Origin: Styela clava
Lineage: Eukaryota; Chordata; Ascidiacea; Stolidobranchia; Styelidae
Direction: 5' to 3'
Length of the DNA: 64,000 bases
Assembly: GCF_964204865.1 (NCBI RefSeq)
Contig: NC_135258.1
Coordinates: forward strand, 9,291,001-9,355,000
Both the position numbers and the translations under genes were made by a program. Below are positions 10,598-23,872 of this stretch, in pieces. Position 1 is the first letter of the stretch. Each line of letters opens with the position of its first letter. The notes under the pieces were generated by a model. That model was not told the origin of the DNA, did no database searches, and worked only from the letters and a program-made list of their open reading frames with translations.

Positions 10598-13164
10598 ATG
10601 ATTTCCTAGTCACCAAAAGAATTCACAAAAATTTGCACGCTAAACTAAAACTAATATCGTAGAATGCTTACTCATATGAATTCATGACGAAACAGGAAAA
10701 ATGTTGTGCGGCTTATTCGGGAGTGAATATGAGTGTTGCATTAATACAGGGCGTGAATAATTAGTTTGCCTTTGCAACACAATCAGTGTAAACGGTATTT
10801 GATTAAACAGAGTTCATGTTTTCGCAACATTCGGGTACATAATTTCCCGGAATAACCACTTCATTTGATGTGACGATAGGACCATGGGCAATCAGAGTCG
10901 ATGTAAATAAATTTAAGCAATAATATACATTCACTAGACTAGCCTGTAAAAGACAGAAGTGAAACAATCGTTTCGCGTGTAAAACGTAGCATTTAAACAG
11001 GCTCGTCAGTGGTGTGCAATAAACATATGCCCCTAATGTTACCGTCGAATTGTCAATGATGAAAACTTGGAATTTTCCCAAGACTTTGTATTCTCATACC
11101 AAACTTAAATAATATGCTGGCATTTGCTGTCACCAATATGGTGTTCATAGAGGCGCACTTTCCTCGACAAGAAATTATGCTGACATTCTCACACATCTTC
11201 CTATTCTGTCAAGTTCTATTTGTTATCCTACTTCCCCTGAACTACCAAAGTCTAATGACTTGTATACGGAGTTGATACATATAATCTCAGTACACTGTGT
11301 TTGCATAAGGTTATGGGTTCGGGTGGAGTCCACACATTTATATGTGATTCGACAACAACACCAATATTTGAACAGTTATGAAACGACATTACATTGTGAT
11401 AATAAAGTAGTCTATAATAAATGAAAATCCACCTTGCCTCACGCGATTGTCAATCCAACACTCGCAAGTGACAAAATGACTTCCATATTATTATGAAATC
11501 ATCGATTTATAACTAAATATTACCTTTTTCAAATATGTAATTTCAAAATTGTATTTCTCCGTAAGTTCCAAAGCTGTAACAATTATAGCAAGAAGGGAGT
11601 ATACATATATTACAAAACGCAGTTTGCCTTATATGTCTAAAAATATTTTAGTCGACTTATGGCATATTTAGAAATTTTGTATTCAGTTTAGAATTGGCCA
11701 CAGCTTAATTTCGCGTAAGAGATCTCAATGATCAAAATCCATCGAATGCTTTTGAAATATCCAAAGTAAGTAAACTCTCATCCGTTAACTGTCATCCACT
11801 ACTAGACCAAAATATTTTAAGGCAAAAGTATTAATTCAAAAACTTCAGTTATGTGGTAATATACCGCATATCTCCTATTATTACCCATTGCTCTTTTTTA
11901 TCATATTGACCTTAGCTGTTTTAAGTATCCTCCAAGTATTACTAACGCTAAGCTCACCGCTATAATTTTAATATTGGTGTAAGCTTGTGGTCACACGTAC
12001 CTTTGCTTGGAAATCATTTTCTTTGCTACTTGGTGAGTGCGCATGACCTTGCTTTAAGCGTATTTTCCCGCGCGATTTTTTCGTTGTATTCTTTTGGTTA
12101 TTACTTATCGATCTTGATCGGTAAGTATGTTGATAGGTATTTCTCTGTTTGTTAGACACTTTCGTATGTTACAGAAAGCGAGGTTGAATCTGCTCCAAAT
12201 TTTGCATGTGCATTCATCATATCTCGGATCAAAGGCCTATTGATTTTGGATAAATTATGTCGTATTATTAGCGAATTATTAATTAATTAGTGATGTGACA
12301 CGCGGTGCCACTATTAGGTCAGAGCGAAGTTTTGGGGGGTCCCTCGCTTTTTTTTTTCTTTTAGATTTTTTTTACCTATGCAGATCAGATATTTTTGCGA
12401 ACGATTGTGTGCGTAGCAATGCCCTGTCTGCGATGTGGAGCGTTTAGGTATTTTGGTTACACGCCGCTTCGACATTGTGGGGCTGGTCGAGTAAAAGATT
12501 AAAAAAGCGGAAGATCTATAAGTCGTCGGTCTCCGATTGCTATCTAGTTATTCGGCCAACAAGTCGACATTCAAACGACTGGTAGAAAACCACATTGCTT
12601 TTCCGTTAACCCGTGGGTAAATATAAACACAAAGACTAACATGTCGATAATATATGAACGTTTAACAATACCATTACGTTTTTCTCAAAACTGCTAAAAA
12701 TGACTTACGCAATTCGGTTATTAGCGTGACGATATGCTATTATTATTTCAACGCCAAAACGAAGTGGCAGGCATAGGCTACGGGTATCGACTCTTTTTCA
12801 ATGCCGTTACCGCAGTATTCCCAACTTCGACTGACTGAGTTCAATCTATGAGTCCATTCGGTTTCCAATTTGGAAATAAATTCTGCTTGATTTTCGACAA
12901 CTGCAAAAGAACTCATTATTCAGTTGGATAATCGCAGATTTACCCGTATCTTTACGTTACCGAGTATTTTCCAAAATCAGTACGAATTATGGCAAATCCA
13001 ACTAATTTCTCTTTTAATGTTGAAAATGTTGTTACATTTTTTTCTGACTAATCGAAAATATGAGCATTTATTTTCCGTCAAGTAATCGCGTCAACAACAT
13101 TGAAAATGATTTATATTTGAGACTATTCCTATTTTGATTCTACCTCCGCATACACCTACATTCA

Positions 13165-13283
13165 ATTGGTGCTTTTGCCCATGGGTTAGGTTTAGTATGG
13201 GTTCAAACATCAGTAAAACAAAAAAAAAATTCCATAGGTGCAATAGTATGTAGATGCAATTGTCGTGGGTTCAAATGTATGTG
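13165..13283. mobile_element. Truncated copy of the 203-bp MULE-like MITE
   Basis: This matches the reverse complement of the interior of 8111-8313. Shared words include 'cccatgggttaggtttagt', 'ttccataggtgcaatagta' and 'gggttcaaatgta'. Both outer TIR portions are missing, so it is an old or truncated insertion. Confidence 0.75.
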
Positions 13284-13703
13284 CTAATCATTCTGCCATT
13301 TCCACGGCGAGGGTTTCTGAAAGTAAGCGTAAACATATTTTACGAAAAACGGACGAAAAGAATTTTAATGCATTTTTCCAATTGAACGAAGTTCATTGAA
13401 TGTGTGCTCTAGAGTTGGCTGCAACTGAGTTTTTGCTTTGATATTTTTTAAAGGTTTTGCTCGCTCTCCGGAATCCTCCATTTTTTATTTGTTTGTATTG
13501 TCAGATTGTGGAGTTTTCGAAATAAAACTATCTAAATCTTTCAACGAAGAAGGGGTTACTGGAACTAATAATAATATGACTCAAGACAAGATGTGGAATT
13601 ATTATTATTAAAGTAGCAAAAATCTCCGTGTCCGGTGTGATTAGCATGTTATACTTATATGATATATCACAGTTTGTTTAAATAAAATTAAAGACCTATT
13701 AGG

Positions 13704-13810
13704 TAGGCTTTCCATAGTCATACGTCCCGGTTTAGCCGGGGCAGTCCCGGTTTTGAGAACTTGTCCCGGCGTCCCGCCCGATGGACTCAAATGTCCCGGT
13801 TATGCAGTAT
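13704..13810. mobile_element. Left end of a hAT relative interrupted by a second hAT element
   Basis: The sequence starts TAGGCTTTCCATAG and continues with repeated GTCCCGG words, as in the element that begins at 13811. It appears to be the left end of a related copy into which the second element inserted. I could not find its right end after 14444. Confidence 0.6.
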
Positions 13811-14436
13811 TAGGCTTACCATACGTCCCGCTTTAGGCGGGACAGTCTCGCTTTTTAGCGTCTTGTCCCGCCATCCCGACAAGTCAGCCAAAAGTCCCGC
13901 TTTTGCGTTCAGCCATTCAGCATAATACACGAACGTGTTCTCGTTACTGTGTAGCGCAACGCTAGCCTACTTAATGAAGGTGAATGCGGTTTTTTGTTTG
14001 TTTCGTTGTTTCCCACTAGCATTGTTAGCGAACGTATCACATGAAAATCAATTCTAATTGGTTCTGTTCGGACGTTCACGTGAATGTAACATTGAACAAC
14101 GTCTTTTTGAAGGTGTTATCTACAGAAAAGCATGCTTGGGCGAATAAGTAAATTCCCAATGCTTGAAGACGACAGACTATTTCTTTTTTCTTTATTCCTT
14201 TTGCTGTACATAAAAAAATCCAAATTCGGATCATTTGTATCGTTAGCGTCTATTCCTTTCTATTTTTTGAACTGAACCCGATATTTAGACAGACATTATG
14301 CGCATGAACTCTCGAGGACAATATCGTCAATGAAGACAGCCGAGATGGCTTAATTGTAGGCCTATGTAGTGAAATCGGAAACTATAAAGTTACAGCAGGC
14401 GTCCCGCTTTGTAGTCAAAAAAAAATGGTAACCCTA
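13811..14436. mobile_element. 626-bp non-autonomous hAT element with 8-bp TSD
   Basis: The ends are TAGGCTTACCAT and ATGGTAACCCTA, inverted with one mismatch. The flanks are perfect 8-bp copies of TGCAGTAT at 13803-13810 and 14437-14444. The left arm is rich in GTCCCGC/GCGGGAC. No transposase ORF is present. TSD length and base composition fit hAT. Confidence 0.9.
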
Positions 14437-16127
14437 TGCAGTATGGCAGTCATAAACAATTTTTTTTTTTATATAACATTAATACATTTTTTAACGGAAA
14501 CATTTGTCCCTTATTCGCTAGTTCAGAGAGGTAGAGAGAAAGAGAGAGGTAGCGATAATTTGACACCCAACGTTAACTGAACTGCCGATAAATTATCAAA
14601 ATGCCAAATGGAGAAACTAAAAAAACTAAAATGAGCTATTACGGGACCGGTATAGGCCCCACGTAGTTCATAACTGCATTCAATATCATACCATGGATAT
14701 ATACCTTTCCCGTTTGCGTAGGAAGTCTTGTTGTCAAAACGTAGGCCTATAAATATTTTCATATTTACACTGTTCGATTATTGAGTACCAATGGCTATTG
14801 CAGTATGGCAACCGCATGTGTCTTCCTTTATTACCTGTCATGCAACGGATTATTGTGTTCGAAAGATTAAAGTGTTCGAAGAATTGAAAAGGTATTTTAA
14901 TTCTCAAGGATATCCCACTCTTATAAAAAACATTTGGCGATCCCACGTACGAACTAATTTATGGCTAATTTGATGCGCGGTATCGACTGTCAATGGTATG
15001 CTAGAAGTTTCAGATATTATTAAGCCCCGGAATCGAACTAAGTTTGTACATGATGAGCTTACTATTAGGATTGCTATTTTTAAAATTGATAAAGATAATT
15101 TTGTTTTGCTAGTATTAGGTTAGCTTTTATATATTTTCAAAGGTAATACAATTCAAACAATAAAAGACAATTAAATTATTGCATGGGGGTTCATCGAGTC
15201 ACTAATGTGTTTCATTGAAGTTCAACTCTACGAAAAAGCCTAAAAACCACTGGCTTATAGCCAAATTAATACACACTGTCGCAAGGATAAATTTGTCCAA
15301 AGTTACCCCCAGCAATCTTCCGGCGTTGTAGCGACATCCTGTGGCGGACTAACCCTTTTTCTTTATTTCCTAATCGCCCGATCTCCTTTGGTTACGTTAA
15401 TGTCGGTCATTCCCTTTCTCCGATTTCAGGATTACGTTTGTTTCTTGGTGACGTTATGTAGTTTTTCGCGTCGGATGATGAAACCGAGGGAAATGTGCCA
15501 GGTTTGATCTATTGCACCTATATTACGGCTTTATATTTGTGACTTAATGGTTTTTTAAAGTGTGTTTCATAACCTGCCGTTGTAGCTGGCAGTACAGCAC
15601 CAAACCAGCAAGCTGTCCCGGGCTACCTGTACCGGTAATTTTTTAACTACGGATAAACAAATCAAAAATATGGCTATTTGATTCAAGAAGTAATCCTGCC
15701 ATGCAACAGTAGTTCAATAACGCTAGACTATGCTTGTACAGTCGTAACTCCAAAACTCTGTAATTTAATATCTGAATACAGCCTAGCTGCCGTTGAATTG
15801 CGATAAAATGACTTTATTAACTCAACCATTTATTGTCCAAATGGCGTCAAAATCTCAGTGAAACATTCATGCGGTACTTGAAACTTTTTCTTCAAGTTTT
15901 GAGTTTATCAGAAAATTTTTATTATTGGAATAATTATTTTTCTGGACATCTGATTATTACTTTTTGTAAGTTAGGCGGCAATTTGATGGTAATCAGGTAA
16001 TCGAGTACCGTAATGTTGGCCCTCAAACTGTCTATTCCATTTTGGCCCAGTCCATCATATACCCTCCCCCCCCCCCAAAAAAAATAAAAATAAAAGATTC
16101 AAATTGGGATTGGGTTACCAATAATTA

Positions 16128-16443
16128 GGGTCTAGTGAAGTAAACTGCTTGAATAACGCCTCACAAAAAGGTGATGTGGATTGAACTCCATAACTCCCAA
16201 ATAACGCCAAACAAAAATATGTTGTGAAATTTTAAGGTATTATTTAAAAATGTCTGTATGACACAGAAAGAAATTCATTAAAATCTGTTAAGTTCAAATC
16301 CAACCCACTCAGTTTTAAACTAAGCAGGGATATTCCGTGCCAAATAAGGTATTTTGTTCGCGCAAGACGGACTTTTGTTTAAAAAAAATTTAGGTTTTTG
16401 TCTGGCGTTATTTAAGCAGTTGCGGCGTTTACTTCGCCAGACC
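16128..16443. mobile_element. 316-bp MITE just upstream of PP1
   Basis: The left end GGGTCTAGTGAAGTAAAC followed by TGCTTGAATAACGCC is mirrored at the right end (GGCGTTATTTAAGCA, then GTTTACTTCGCCAGACC). The flanks AATAATTA (16120-16127) and AATGATTT (16444-16451) match at 6 of 8 positions, a possible decayed 8-bp TSD. It ends 65 bp before the splice acceptor that precedes the PP1 coding exon. Confidence 0.75.
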
Positions 16444-16474
16444 AATGATTTAATAGTATACTTATAGTTAGTAA

Positions 16475-17569
<1,095 letters not shown>

Positions 17570-19935
17570 TGTGCTACCTAAACCAAATTTTTTTTTTGTA
17601 TAATATTATCGATTTCTCCGTTTTTAGTAATGCACAGACTATGTTACCATCATCGAGCTGATTTGGACTTCTGTTACCACTGTCGGCCACAAATGATCAA
17701 CGGGACTCAATTGGATATAAGACAGTGACTCGTTGGTCAAATAAACTGACAGCTCTGTCTTTGTGTTAACTGTTCATCAAGCAGATACACAAAGTTCACT
17801 TCTAAAGCTATTCGAATTGGCACACTCATCTGTACAGAATTGCTGTTCAAGGTGTCAATAATGAGTGGTTTACTTTGTTTCATTTTTTGTACTAGTTTGT
17901 TTCAGATCACTTTTTTGTTCCCTTCTTCCTAGCAGCTTAGTCTTTGCACTGTCTGGCATTGAGTTAATTGATAAGTCCAAATTACAATCTTCCATACATT
18001 TGGTAGCAATTGTACACGTTTGTAAAATGGAATGCCAATACTATTCAAAAACAGAACTTGTAGACCAATTATGCATATGCTCGTGAGACCTAACCATTCG
18101 GCAAATTTTACGAATAAAAAGGTTTCAAACTATATCAAGATGAAAATATCTTCATGATTCTGACGTAGATCTCAGAAATGATTTTTTAACTCGATTTCAT
18201 CATAATGTATTCAACGTCAGTTACTAAAATATTTATAGGAATATATTAAAATCTGTATCCATTTTCCTTTTGATCCTCTTTGCCCTTTTTAAGCAAATGC
18301 AGCCATTATGGTTTTATTTTATGTTCATATCCCTGGCATCTAATTTTTAGGCAGTTCAGTTGAATTCTATTTGAATTTTCAAGTATCGTAATTACATAAT
18401 TATCTTTCGAAATTGAATATCCATCAATATTACTTACTAAAAAGTGGTAAATTTATCTGTTGATCAATTTTCACTTATTTCAGCATCTACAAACTATAGT
18501 TGTCATCATTTCTGTTATTTGTTGACTCGTTTTTGAAATATTGTCGAAATGTACAGCCCTTTAGTCTAGTAAAAAAATGGTATTTCATGACACATTGACT
18601 CAATATTGTCATTACTGTTTCCACCTTTCATAACATGGCAAATTTTTTAAATCAAAGTTGATTTTCCCTCTTAATTGGCGTGTTTTGATCTTTCTGGTAG
18701 ACCCGAAGACTTTATACATAATTCATGGAACCTACAGCAGACATGATCGTATTTTATGCAATTTGTTTCTGGGATTGTATCAAAATTAACGATTCCGAGA
18801 ATTGTAAAATTGAATGTTCAAACAGATTATCAAGTTAACATGTTTTTATCAAGTTGTTGGAGTTAATCTATTGAATGAATTATTCTATATTGATGCATGG
18901 AAAGAGGTAACGAGATAGGATGTGTATTATATGTGATATATTTTATAGCACATTTCTTTATGTGACATGTGTTTAATTGACTGTTAATTGCTCCTATCAT
19001 CGCTTCATCATCATTCATATACTGTCTTTTATGGGGATCTAGTTATGTGCTGTTGATCCATGCCGCTGGCCAGAAATTGACTACAGTTTGGCATATGTAA
19101 TTATACTAACACATAAATTATCTATCAAAGTTTTTCAGTGATTTGATTAGTGATGTTCCAAAAAGTTTTTATTTGAATGATTTGGCGCTGAAATTAATAT
19201 ACTATTCATTACAGTAAAAAATGATTATTTATCGATGAATTAAAGTCATTAGTGGTTATTTTCTGGCTGGTGCACACTTGATTCAACTGCGTCATCGTAC
19301 GTAGTTTATAGCGAGCTTGGTTTGATCTTCTTACGCATTGTTAAAGTGCTTTTATTTAATTTGGCCAGTCATTGTTGTTGCATTTTAATTTCTCTCACAA
19401 GTTAAAAGATTCAAAACTTTACATATCCCGTTGGGAAATCAGGTATCAAATCATATCCATTAAAGCATGAAAATTTTTGGATAATAATATGAAAAAAAAT
19501 GAAATTAAAACTTTTGAAAAATAAAATATTTTTGGGGCGCTCCCAGTGAAATTTTATATTTAAAATGATATATCTAAAATTAAAATGAATTTTTGCACAT
19601 CAACATCCTTTTAATACAATACTCATTCTGTAATTGATATTGTAATCTAGTAAATGATACATGCTTTGTTGAATATGATTTGATATCTAATTTCTTTATA
19701 GGATAGCAGTACCCATGATTTGTCTTGTTCATTAAACTTCATTGTATTTGTGTATTATTTAGATTTTATCTATGTTAATAAGGTCGTAATAGCAGCAATA
19801 ATGGAGTAATGATGGATTAGTTGGAAAAAGGAAAAATACTTACGAACAATGGAGATTTAATGAATCTCAATCTGCGGAAATATAAAAGTAGCGAGTCTGA
19901 TTGCAAAAACGAATATTGAGGAATACGAAGCTAAG
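17570..19935. other. PP1 3' region and intergenic DNA
   Basis: AATAAA words at about 17741 and 18112 are possible PP1 polyadenylation signals. The rest is AT-rich with no coding ORF that I can support. A pyrimidine tract ending TTTATAG at about 19701 could be an acceptor for a 5' UTR exon of archease. Confidence 0.4.
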
Positions 19936-20403
19936 ATGGCTGGTGGGGGAGACTTATCAAGATTTGAGAAGGTGACGAGAAAATTTGAGTACCTTGATCA
20001 CACTGCAGATGTACAAATTCACTCATGGGGAGAGGATTTGTCAGAGGCTTTTGAACAAGCTGCGATGGGAATGTTCAACTACATGACGGACATCGATGGT
20101 GTTTGTCCAGAATCACACAGAGAAATAGAAGTCGAAGGAGAGGATTTAGAATCACTTTTGTACAAGTTTTTAGACGAATTCTTATTTATGATGTCTTGTG
20201 TACCGTATTATATTCCCAGGGAAGTAAAAATAACGGAGTTTGACGAGAAAGAATTTAAAATAAAAGCTGTCGGATATGGAGAGGAATTCGACGAAAAAAG
20301 ACATGGCGGACAAGGTACTGAAATCAAAGCAATTACATACAGTGCAATGGAGATCTTAACAACACCCGGCTCTGCTCAAACCTTTGTTATTGTTGATATA
20401 TAG
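19936..20403 (+). CDS. ZBTB8OS: Archease, tRNA-splicing ligase cofactor
   Basis: A 155-residue single-exon CDS covering the complete archease domain. FEYLDHTADVQIHSWG near the N-terminus holds the conserved Asp of the family's metal site. Further family motifs are GMFNYMTD, the LLYKFLDEFLF helix, the GYGEEFD strand and GTEIKAITYSAM. The C-terminus FVIVDI places the second conserved acidic residue at the end, as expected. Archease activates the RtcB RNA ligase complex by promoting its guanylylation, in tRNA splicing and the XBP1 branch of the unfolded protein response. The start is chosen at the first in-frame ATG giving a family-like length; the vertebrate protein has a slightly longer N-terminus. 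The CDS has no introns here, while vertebrate genes have several. Symbol follows the human orthologue name. Confidence 0.95.
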   Translation: MAGGGDLSRFEKVTRKFEYLDHTADVQIHSWGEDLSEAFEQAAMGMFNYMTDIDGVCPESHREIEVEGEDLESLLYKFLDEFLFMMSCVPYYIPREVKITEFDEKEFKIKAVGYGEEFDEKRHGGQGTEIKAITYSAMEILTTPGSAQTFVIVDI

Positions 20404-20449
20404 TTTTTTGAAAGAAGAATTGTTTAGCTGTTATACTTGATTTATGAGA

Positions 20450-20560
20450 TATATTAGCAATTCTCAACCTTTTTTTAGAACTGCGGAACCCCTTTTATAA
20501 CTTTTGAAACCATACTGGGGATTGGAATATCATTACTCTTCCTTTACTTTTATGTGAATC
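20450..20560. repeat. Decayed left end of a hAT element
   Basis: The words 'ttctcaacctttttttagaa', 'ctgcggaacccctttta' and 'aacttttgaaacca' are typical of the left end of hAT elements of the CAGNGGTTCTCAA type, and resemble the element at 58029-58574. No matching right end or TSD was found between here and ARMC8, so it is a fragment. Confidence 0.45.
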
Positions 20561-21731
20561 ACTCTTCAAAATTAGTTAAATTTGTCCGTTTTCAAAACAT
20601 AAAATAATTCTATACAAATGTTTGTTTGGTCAGTCTACCTCATTCACAATTTTTTTTCGTTTGTTAAAAAATTGAAAATCACAAAAAATTATGATTTTAA
20701 TAATACACAATTTGATACATAATTTTGTGCATGCGTGATCATTCGCTTTCTCCTTTCTTACTATTGAGCTGACTAGGTGGTGGCAATACCTACAAAAAAT
20801 CAATGAAAAATTGGGTACCACTGTATTTAACTATCCTTCTCCCATGTATTACTTTAATTGTTTGGATCAATACATTCAAGGTTGAGCGCTCAATTACCAT
20901 ATGCCCTTTCATTCCCCGGAGATACCAATCAGACAATCTTGACTAAATAGGTTCTAATGAGTAGTGTATCAGTTCAATATCTTTGGCCTATAATACTTTT
21001 TCCTCGTGCAAAAGTTACAAGGAAAAATAGAATCCCATAATTGGTTATGGATTCTTCTTGTTAAAAAAAACAAATTCTATACTATGCAAATTAGTGATCA
21101 ATACGAACATGATTTGAAACTGTAACCTTCAGCTAAATTCCAAAATTAGAATTGTACTTGAATATCTGCCAGCTATGACGTCCATGGTCATATCAAGTTG
21201 CATCAATAGTACGTGTGTCTATTATAAACACAAGAACTGACATAACTCTCTTGTGTAAGTTCATGGTACCTGGCAATAGCATGGAAATATTTTTAGTACT
21301 GTTGACGTCAAGCTCTTGAATGTAATTATCAACATACATTGTGTCATAGCCTGGAATATAATTTATTAGTTCATTTTTATTTATGAATAAATTTTTTATG
21401 ACATGACTATGTGGTATAAGATTTGGGTAAATTTGTACATATTTCCAACTTTAATTGTATTGCAATAGTGTCAACAATGGTCCAAGAAGATCTACGTTTA
21501 TTGTGTTGAAGCGTCTGCCCCGAACCTTGATGTACTTTTAAAACTATTGTCTGTTATTTTGACCCTTTTTAAAATTACTTCTATCAAGTTTTAAGATATT
21601 GATGAAGTTTTTTTTTATACGACTTAGTGCACATCTTTATTCATGCCTTTTATTCTCTCATTGTATTTGATGTTCATAGATTGTATGAAATGTGAACTAA
21701 TTTTTTGTGATTTTTATTTCAATGGCGACAG

Positions 21732-21772
21732 GCGAAGGAAGCAGTTGTTAGATAAGTTGATTATTTTGAAAA
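21732..21772 (+). promoter_or_regulatory. Short 5' leader of ARMC8 following a splice acceptor
   Basis: A T-rich tract ends GGCGACAG at 21731, 41 bp before the ARMC8 ATG. As with PP1, this suggests either a 5' UTR intron or a trans-spliced leader joined shortly before the start codon. The sequence from 20560 to here has no other feature I can support. Confidence 0.5.
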
Positions 21773-23872
21773 ATGAGCATGGAAGTTGACCAACATGACA
21801 TGAGCGAGGTTTTCCCGGTTGCGGTTCAAGGTGTGCTCTCCGAGATAACAACAATGTATCAGCCCTACGTTGGAAAAATATTTGATACTGATGAGAGTAT
21901 AGTATTTGAAGGCATAAAAGAAATCAAAAACTTAGTTATTGGAAACAAAAAGCAAAAAACGAATTTTATTGTACTAGGAGTCGTTCCCAGATTGGTCTTC
22001 TTAATTGAGGACAGTAACACTTCGATGGAATTGAAAATACAATCTGCAATTGTACTTGGCAGTCTTGCAAAAGGAGTTGATGCAAATTTAAAGCATTTAT
22101 TAGATCACCGTGTTTTGGAAACTCTATGTAGCCATCTTACTACAAACGATTTGCAATTGTACGAAGCCACTGTTAGATGTTTACGGACTATCATAACTTC
22201 TACTGAAAGAACTACTGAATTGTTATACATCAACCCTTCTGAAATAATTCCAAAATTGTTAGAAAATATCAATCGTTCCAGTTGTACACAAGAATGTACA
22301 TGCGAGATTATTGCTCATTCTTGTATTGCACAAAACCATAAAGATCTTTTGATCAAACTTGATATTATAAATTTACTTGGTGATTTATTGGTTTCACCCA
22401 TTCGAAGGGTTAAGGTGAAGGCCTTGGATACGCTAGCTGCTCTATGTTACAAAAACAAAGAAGCCTGTAAGCAATGTGCCATGTCAAAAATAAAGGACAA
22501 ACCTCTTATGGAAATTGTGATAAGACTACTTAATGAAAGTCAACCTGCGGATATTCAAATGCGTGCTGCAAAATGTCTGACTTTCATGTTTCGAATGCGG
22601 GTTTTAACTGCAGATTCATGGGATCATGTTATTGTCAGAAAAGTGCTGACACGTTTGGTTAGAATGTGTGATATGGAATCGGACCCTGATCAGCGCATTT
22701 GCAGTGCCGAAACTCTTGCGTATTTGATCGAAGTTGATCCACCTTTGCAAAGACTTGCTTATATCTGTGAACAGTTTCCTCACAAATTAGAAGCTTATTT
22801 TAAATATCCTTCAGTAAGCTTAACAAAGAACGAACACAATATAAAATTCTTCAAGCACGCTTTAAAACATGGAAAACAGTTACACAGAGCAGGATTTTTA
22901 GCGTACGCCTCACTTCTTTCAAATGACGAAGATATCCGAAAACAAGTTGCCACAGAGCTGCTGGTAAAACACATTTCAGAATCTCTAATCGATCCTTGTG
23001 CATTAGTTCGCTCGGCTGCATTAAAATGCCTTTTAAGTTTATCTCGCTCCGTACATCTACTTCGTACAACTTTTCAGGACGTAGGTATTTGGAAATCATT
23101 ATTAAAATTGATGCAGGACTTTGCACAAGATATTAATGAAACAAAGATCATCAGCAGTGTATTGTGCAACCTAATGCTTGACATTTCACCCTGCAAAATG
23201 GACTTGAAAGCAGCTGGATTGATAAAAACCATAACTGAATGGTTAAATGTGGAGGATTTAAGACTGAACGCTATTTGGATCTTTATGAATATGTCGTTCC
23301 ATGCTGAATTAGCATTAAAATTAGAGATACTTGAAGCGATCAGCTTTGAACAGATATTGCAATTGTTACAAGACAGTGATCGTGATGTTATTATACGTAC
23401 TTTGGGACTCCTGCGTAACATACTCAGCTCGGATCAAGATAAAATAATGCCATTATATGGCGTAAATATCATACAAGCTTGTAAACACGTTTTAACTGCA
23501 TTCTCTGATGCTGGAACTGGCCATCCTGGCTTACATTCAGAGTACGAGTGCATACGTGCCCATATAGTGTGCATACTCGCAGGTGTGGCGGGTGGGGATG
23601 GAGGGTCAACAGTAAAGACCTTTCTCGAGAATGAAACGGAACTTTTGCAGCAAGTTGTTAGCTATTTGATGCATTTTGACCTTAATCTGCAAATGGCTTC
23701 AGTATCATTTATATACAATTTTGTTAGAATGAATACAGGCTGTGTGGAACGTCAGGCCGTAATGATAGAGTTGGGAGCAGTGAACAGCTTACAACATCTA
23801 CAAACCACTAACGATACTGTTCTTTATGATAAAGTGGATAAAGTACTTCAGCAGTTTCAGAATACAAAATAA
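21773..23872 (+). CDS. ARMC8: Armadillo repeat-containing protein 8
   Basis: A 699-residue single-exon CDS, slightly longer than the vertebrate protein. It consists almost entirely of alpha-helical armadillo/HEAT repeats. Diagnostic stretches include IKEIKNLVIGNKKQKTNFI near residue 48, VLGSLAKGVDANLKHLLDH near 95, RAAKCLTFMFRM near 263, AETLAYLIEVDPPLQR near 312, YASLLSNDEDIRKQ near 379, CLLSLSRSVHLLRTTFQD near 420 and TLGLLRNILSS near 543. ARMC8 is a scaffold subunit of the CTLH (GID) E3 ubiquitin ligase, joining substrate-receptor and catalytic modules in cytoplasm and nucleus. The C-terminal part diverges most, with a Gly-rich insertion (GVAGGDGGSTV) near residue 605. The vertebrate gene has many exons, so complete lack of introns suggests intron loss, perhaps by retroposition. 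No poly-A tract follows the stop. Confidence 0.95.
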   Translation: MSMEVDQHDMSEVFPVAVQGVLSEITTMYQPYVGKIFDTDESIVFEGIKEIKNLVIGNKKQKTNFIVLGVVPRLVFLIEDSNTSMELKIQSAIVLGSLAKGVDANLKHLLDHRVLETLCSHLTTNDLQLYEATVRCLRTIITSTERTTELLYINPSEIIPKLLENINRSSCTQECTCEIIAHSCIAQNHKDLLIKLDIINLLGDLLVSPIRRVKVKALDTLAALCYKNKEACKQCAMSKIKDKPLMEIVIRLLNESQPADIQMRAAKCLTFMFRMRVLTADSWDHVIVRKVLTRLVRMCDMESDPDQRICSAETLAYLIEVDPPLQRLAYICEQFPHKLEAYFKYPSVSLTKNEHNIKFFKHALKHGKQLHRAGFLAYASLLSNDEDIRKQVATELLVKHISESLIDPCALVRSAALKCLLSLSRSVHLLRTTFQDVGIWKSLLKLMQDFAQDINETKIISSVLCNLMLDISPCKMDLKAAGLIKTITEWLNVEDLRLNAIWIFMNMSFHAELALKLEILEAISFEQILQLLQDSDRDVIIRTLGLLRNILSSDQDKIMPLYGVNIIQACKHVLTAFSDAGTGHPGLHSEYECIRAHIVCILAGVAGGDGGSTVKTFLENETELLQQVVSYLMHFDLNLQMASVSFIYNFVRMNTGCVERQAVMIELGAVNSLQHLQTTNDTVLYDKVDKVLQQFQNTK

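Noticed and set aside
10803-11081. 92-codon minus-strand ORF that looks a little like a secreted C-terminal exon
   Set aside because: An internal acceptor-like TTTTACAG exists, but I found no in-frame upstream exons and recognise no domain.
16060-16100. Run of C followed by A-rich sequence
   Set aside because: Simple low-complexity tract, no further signal.
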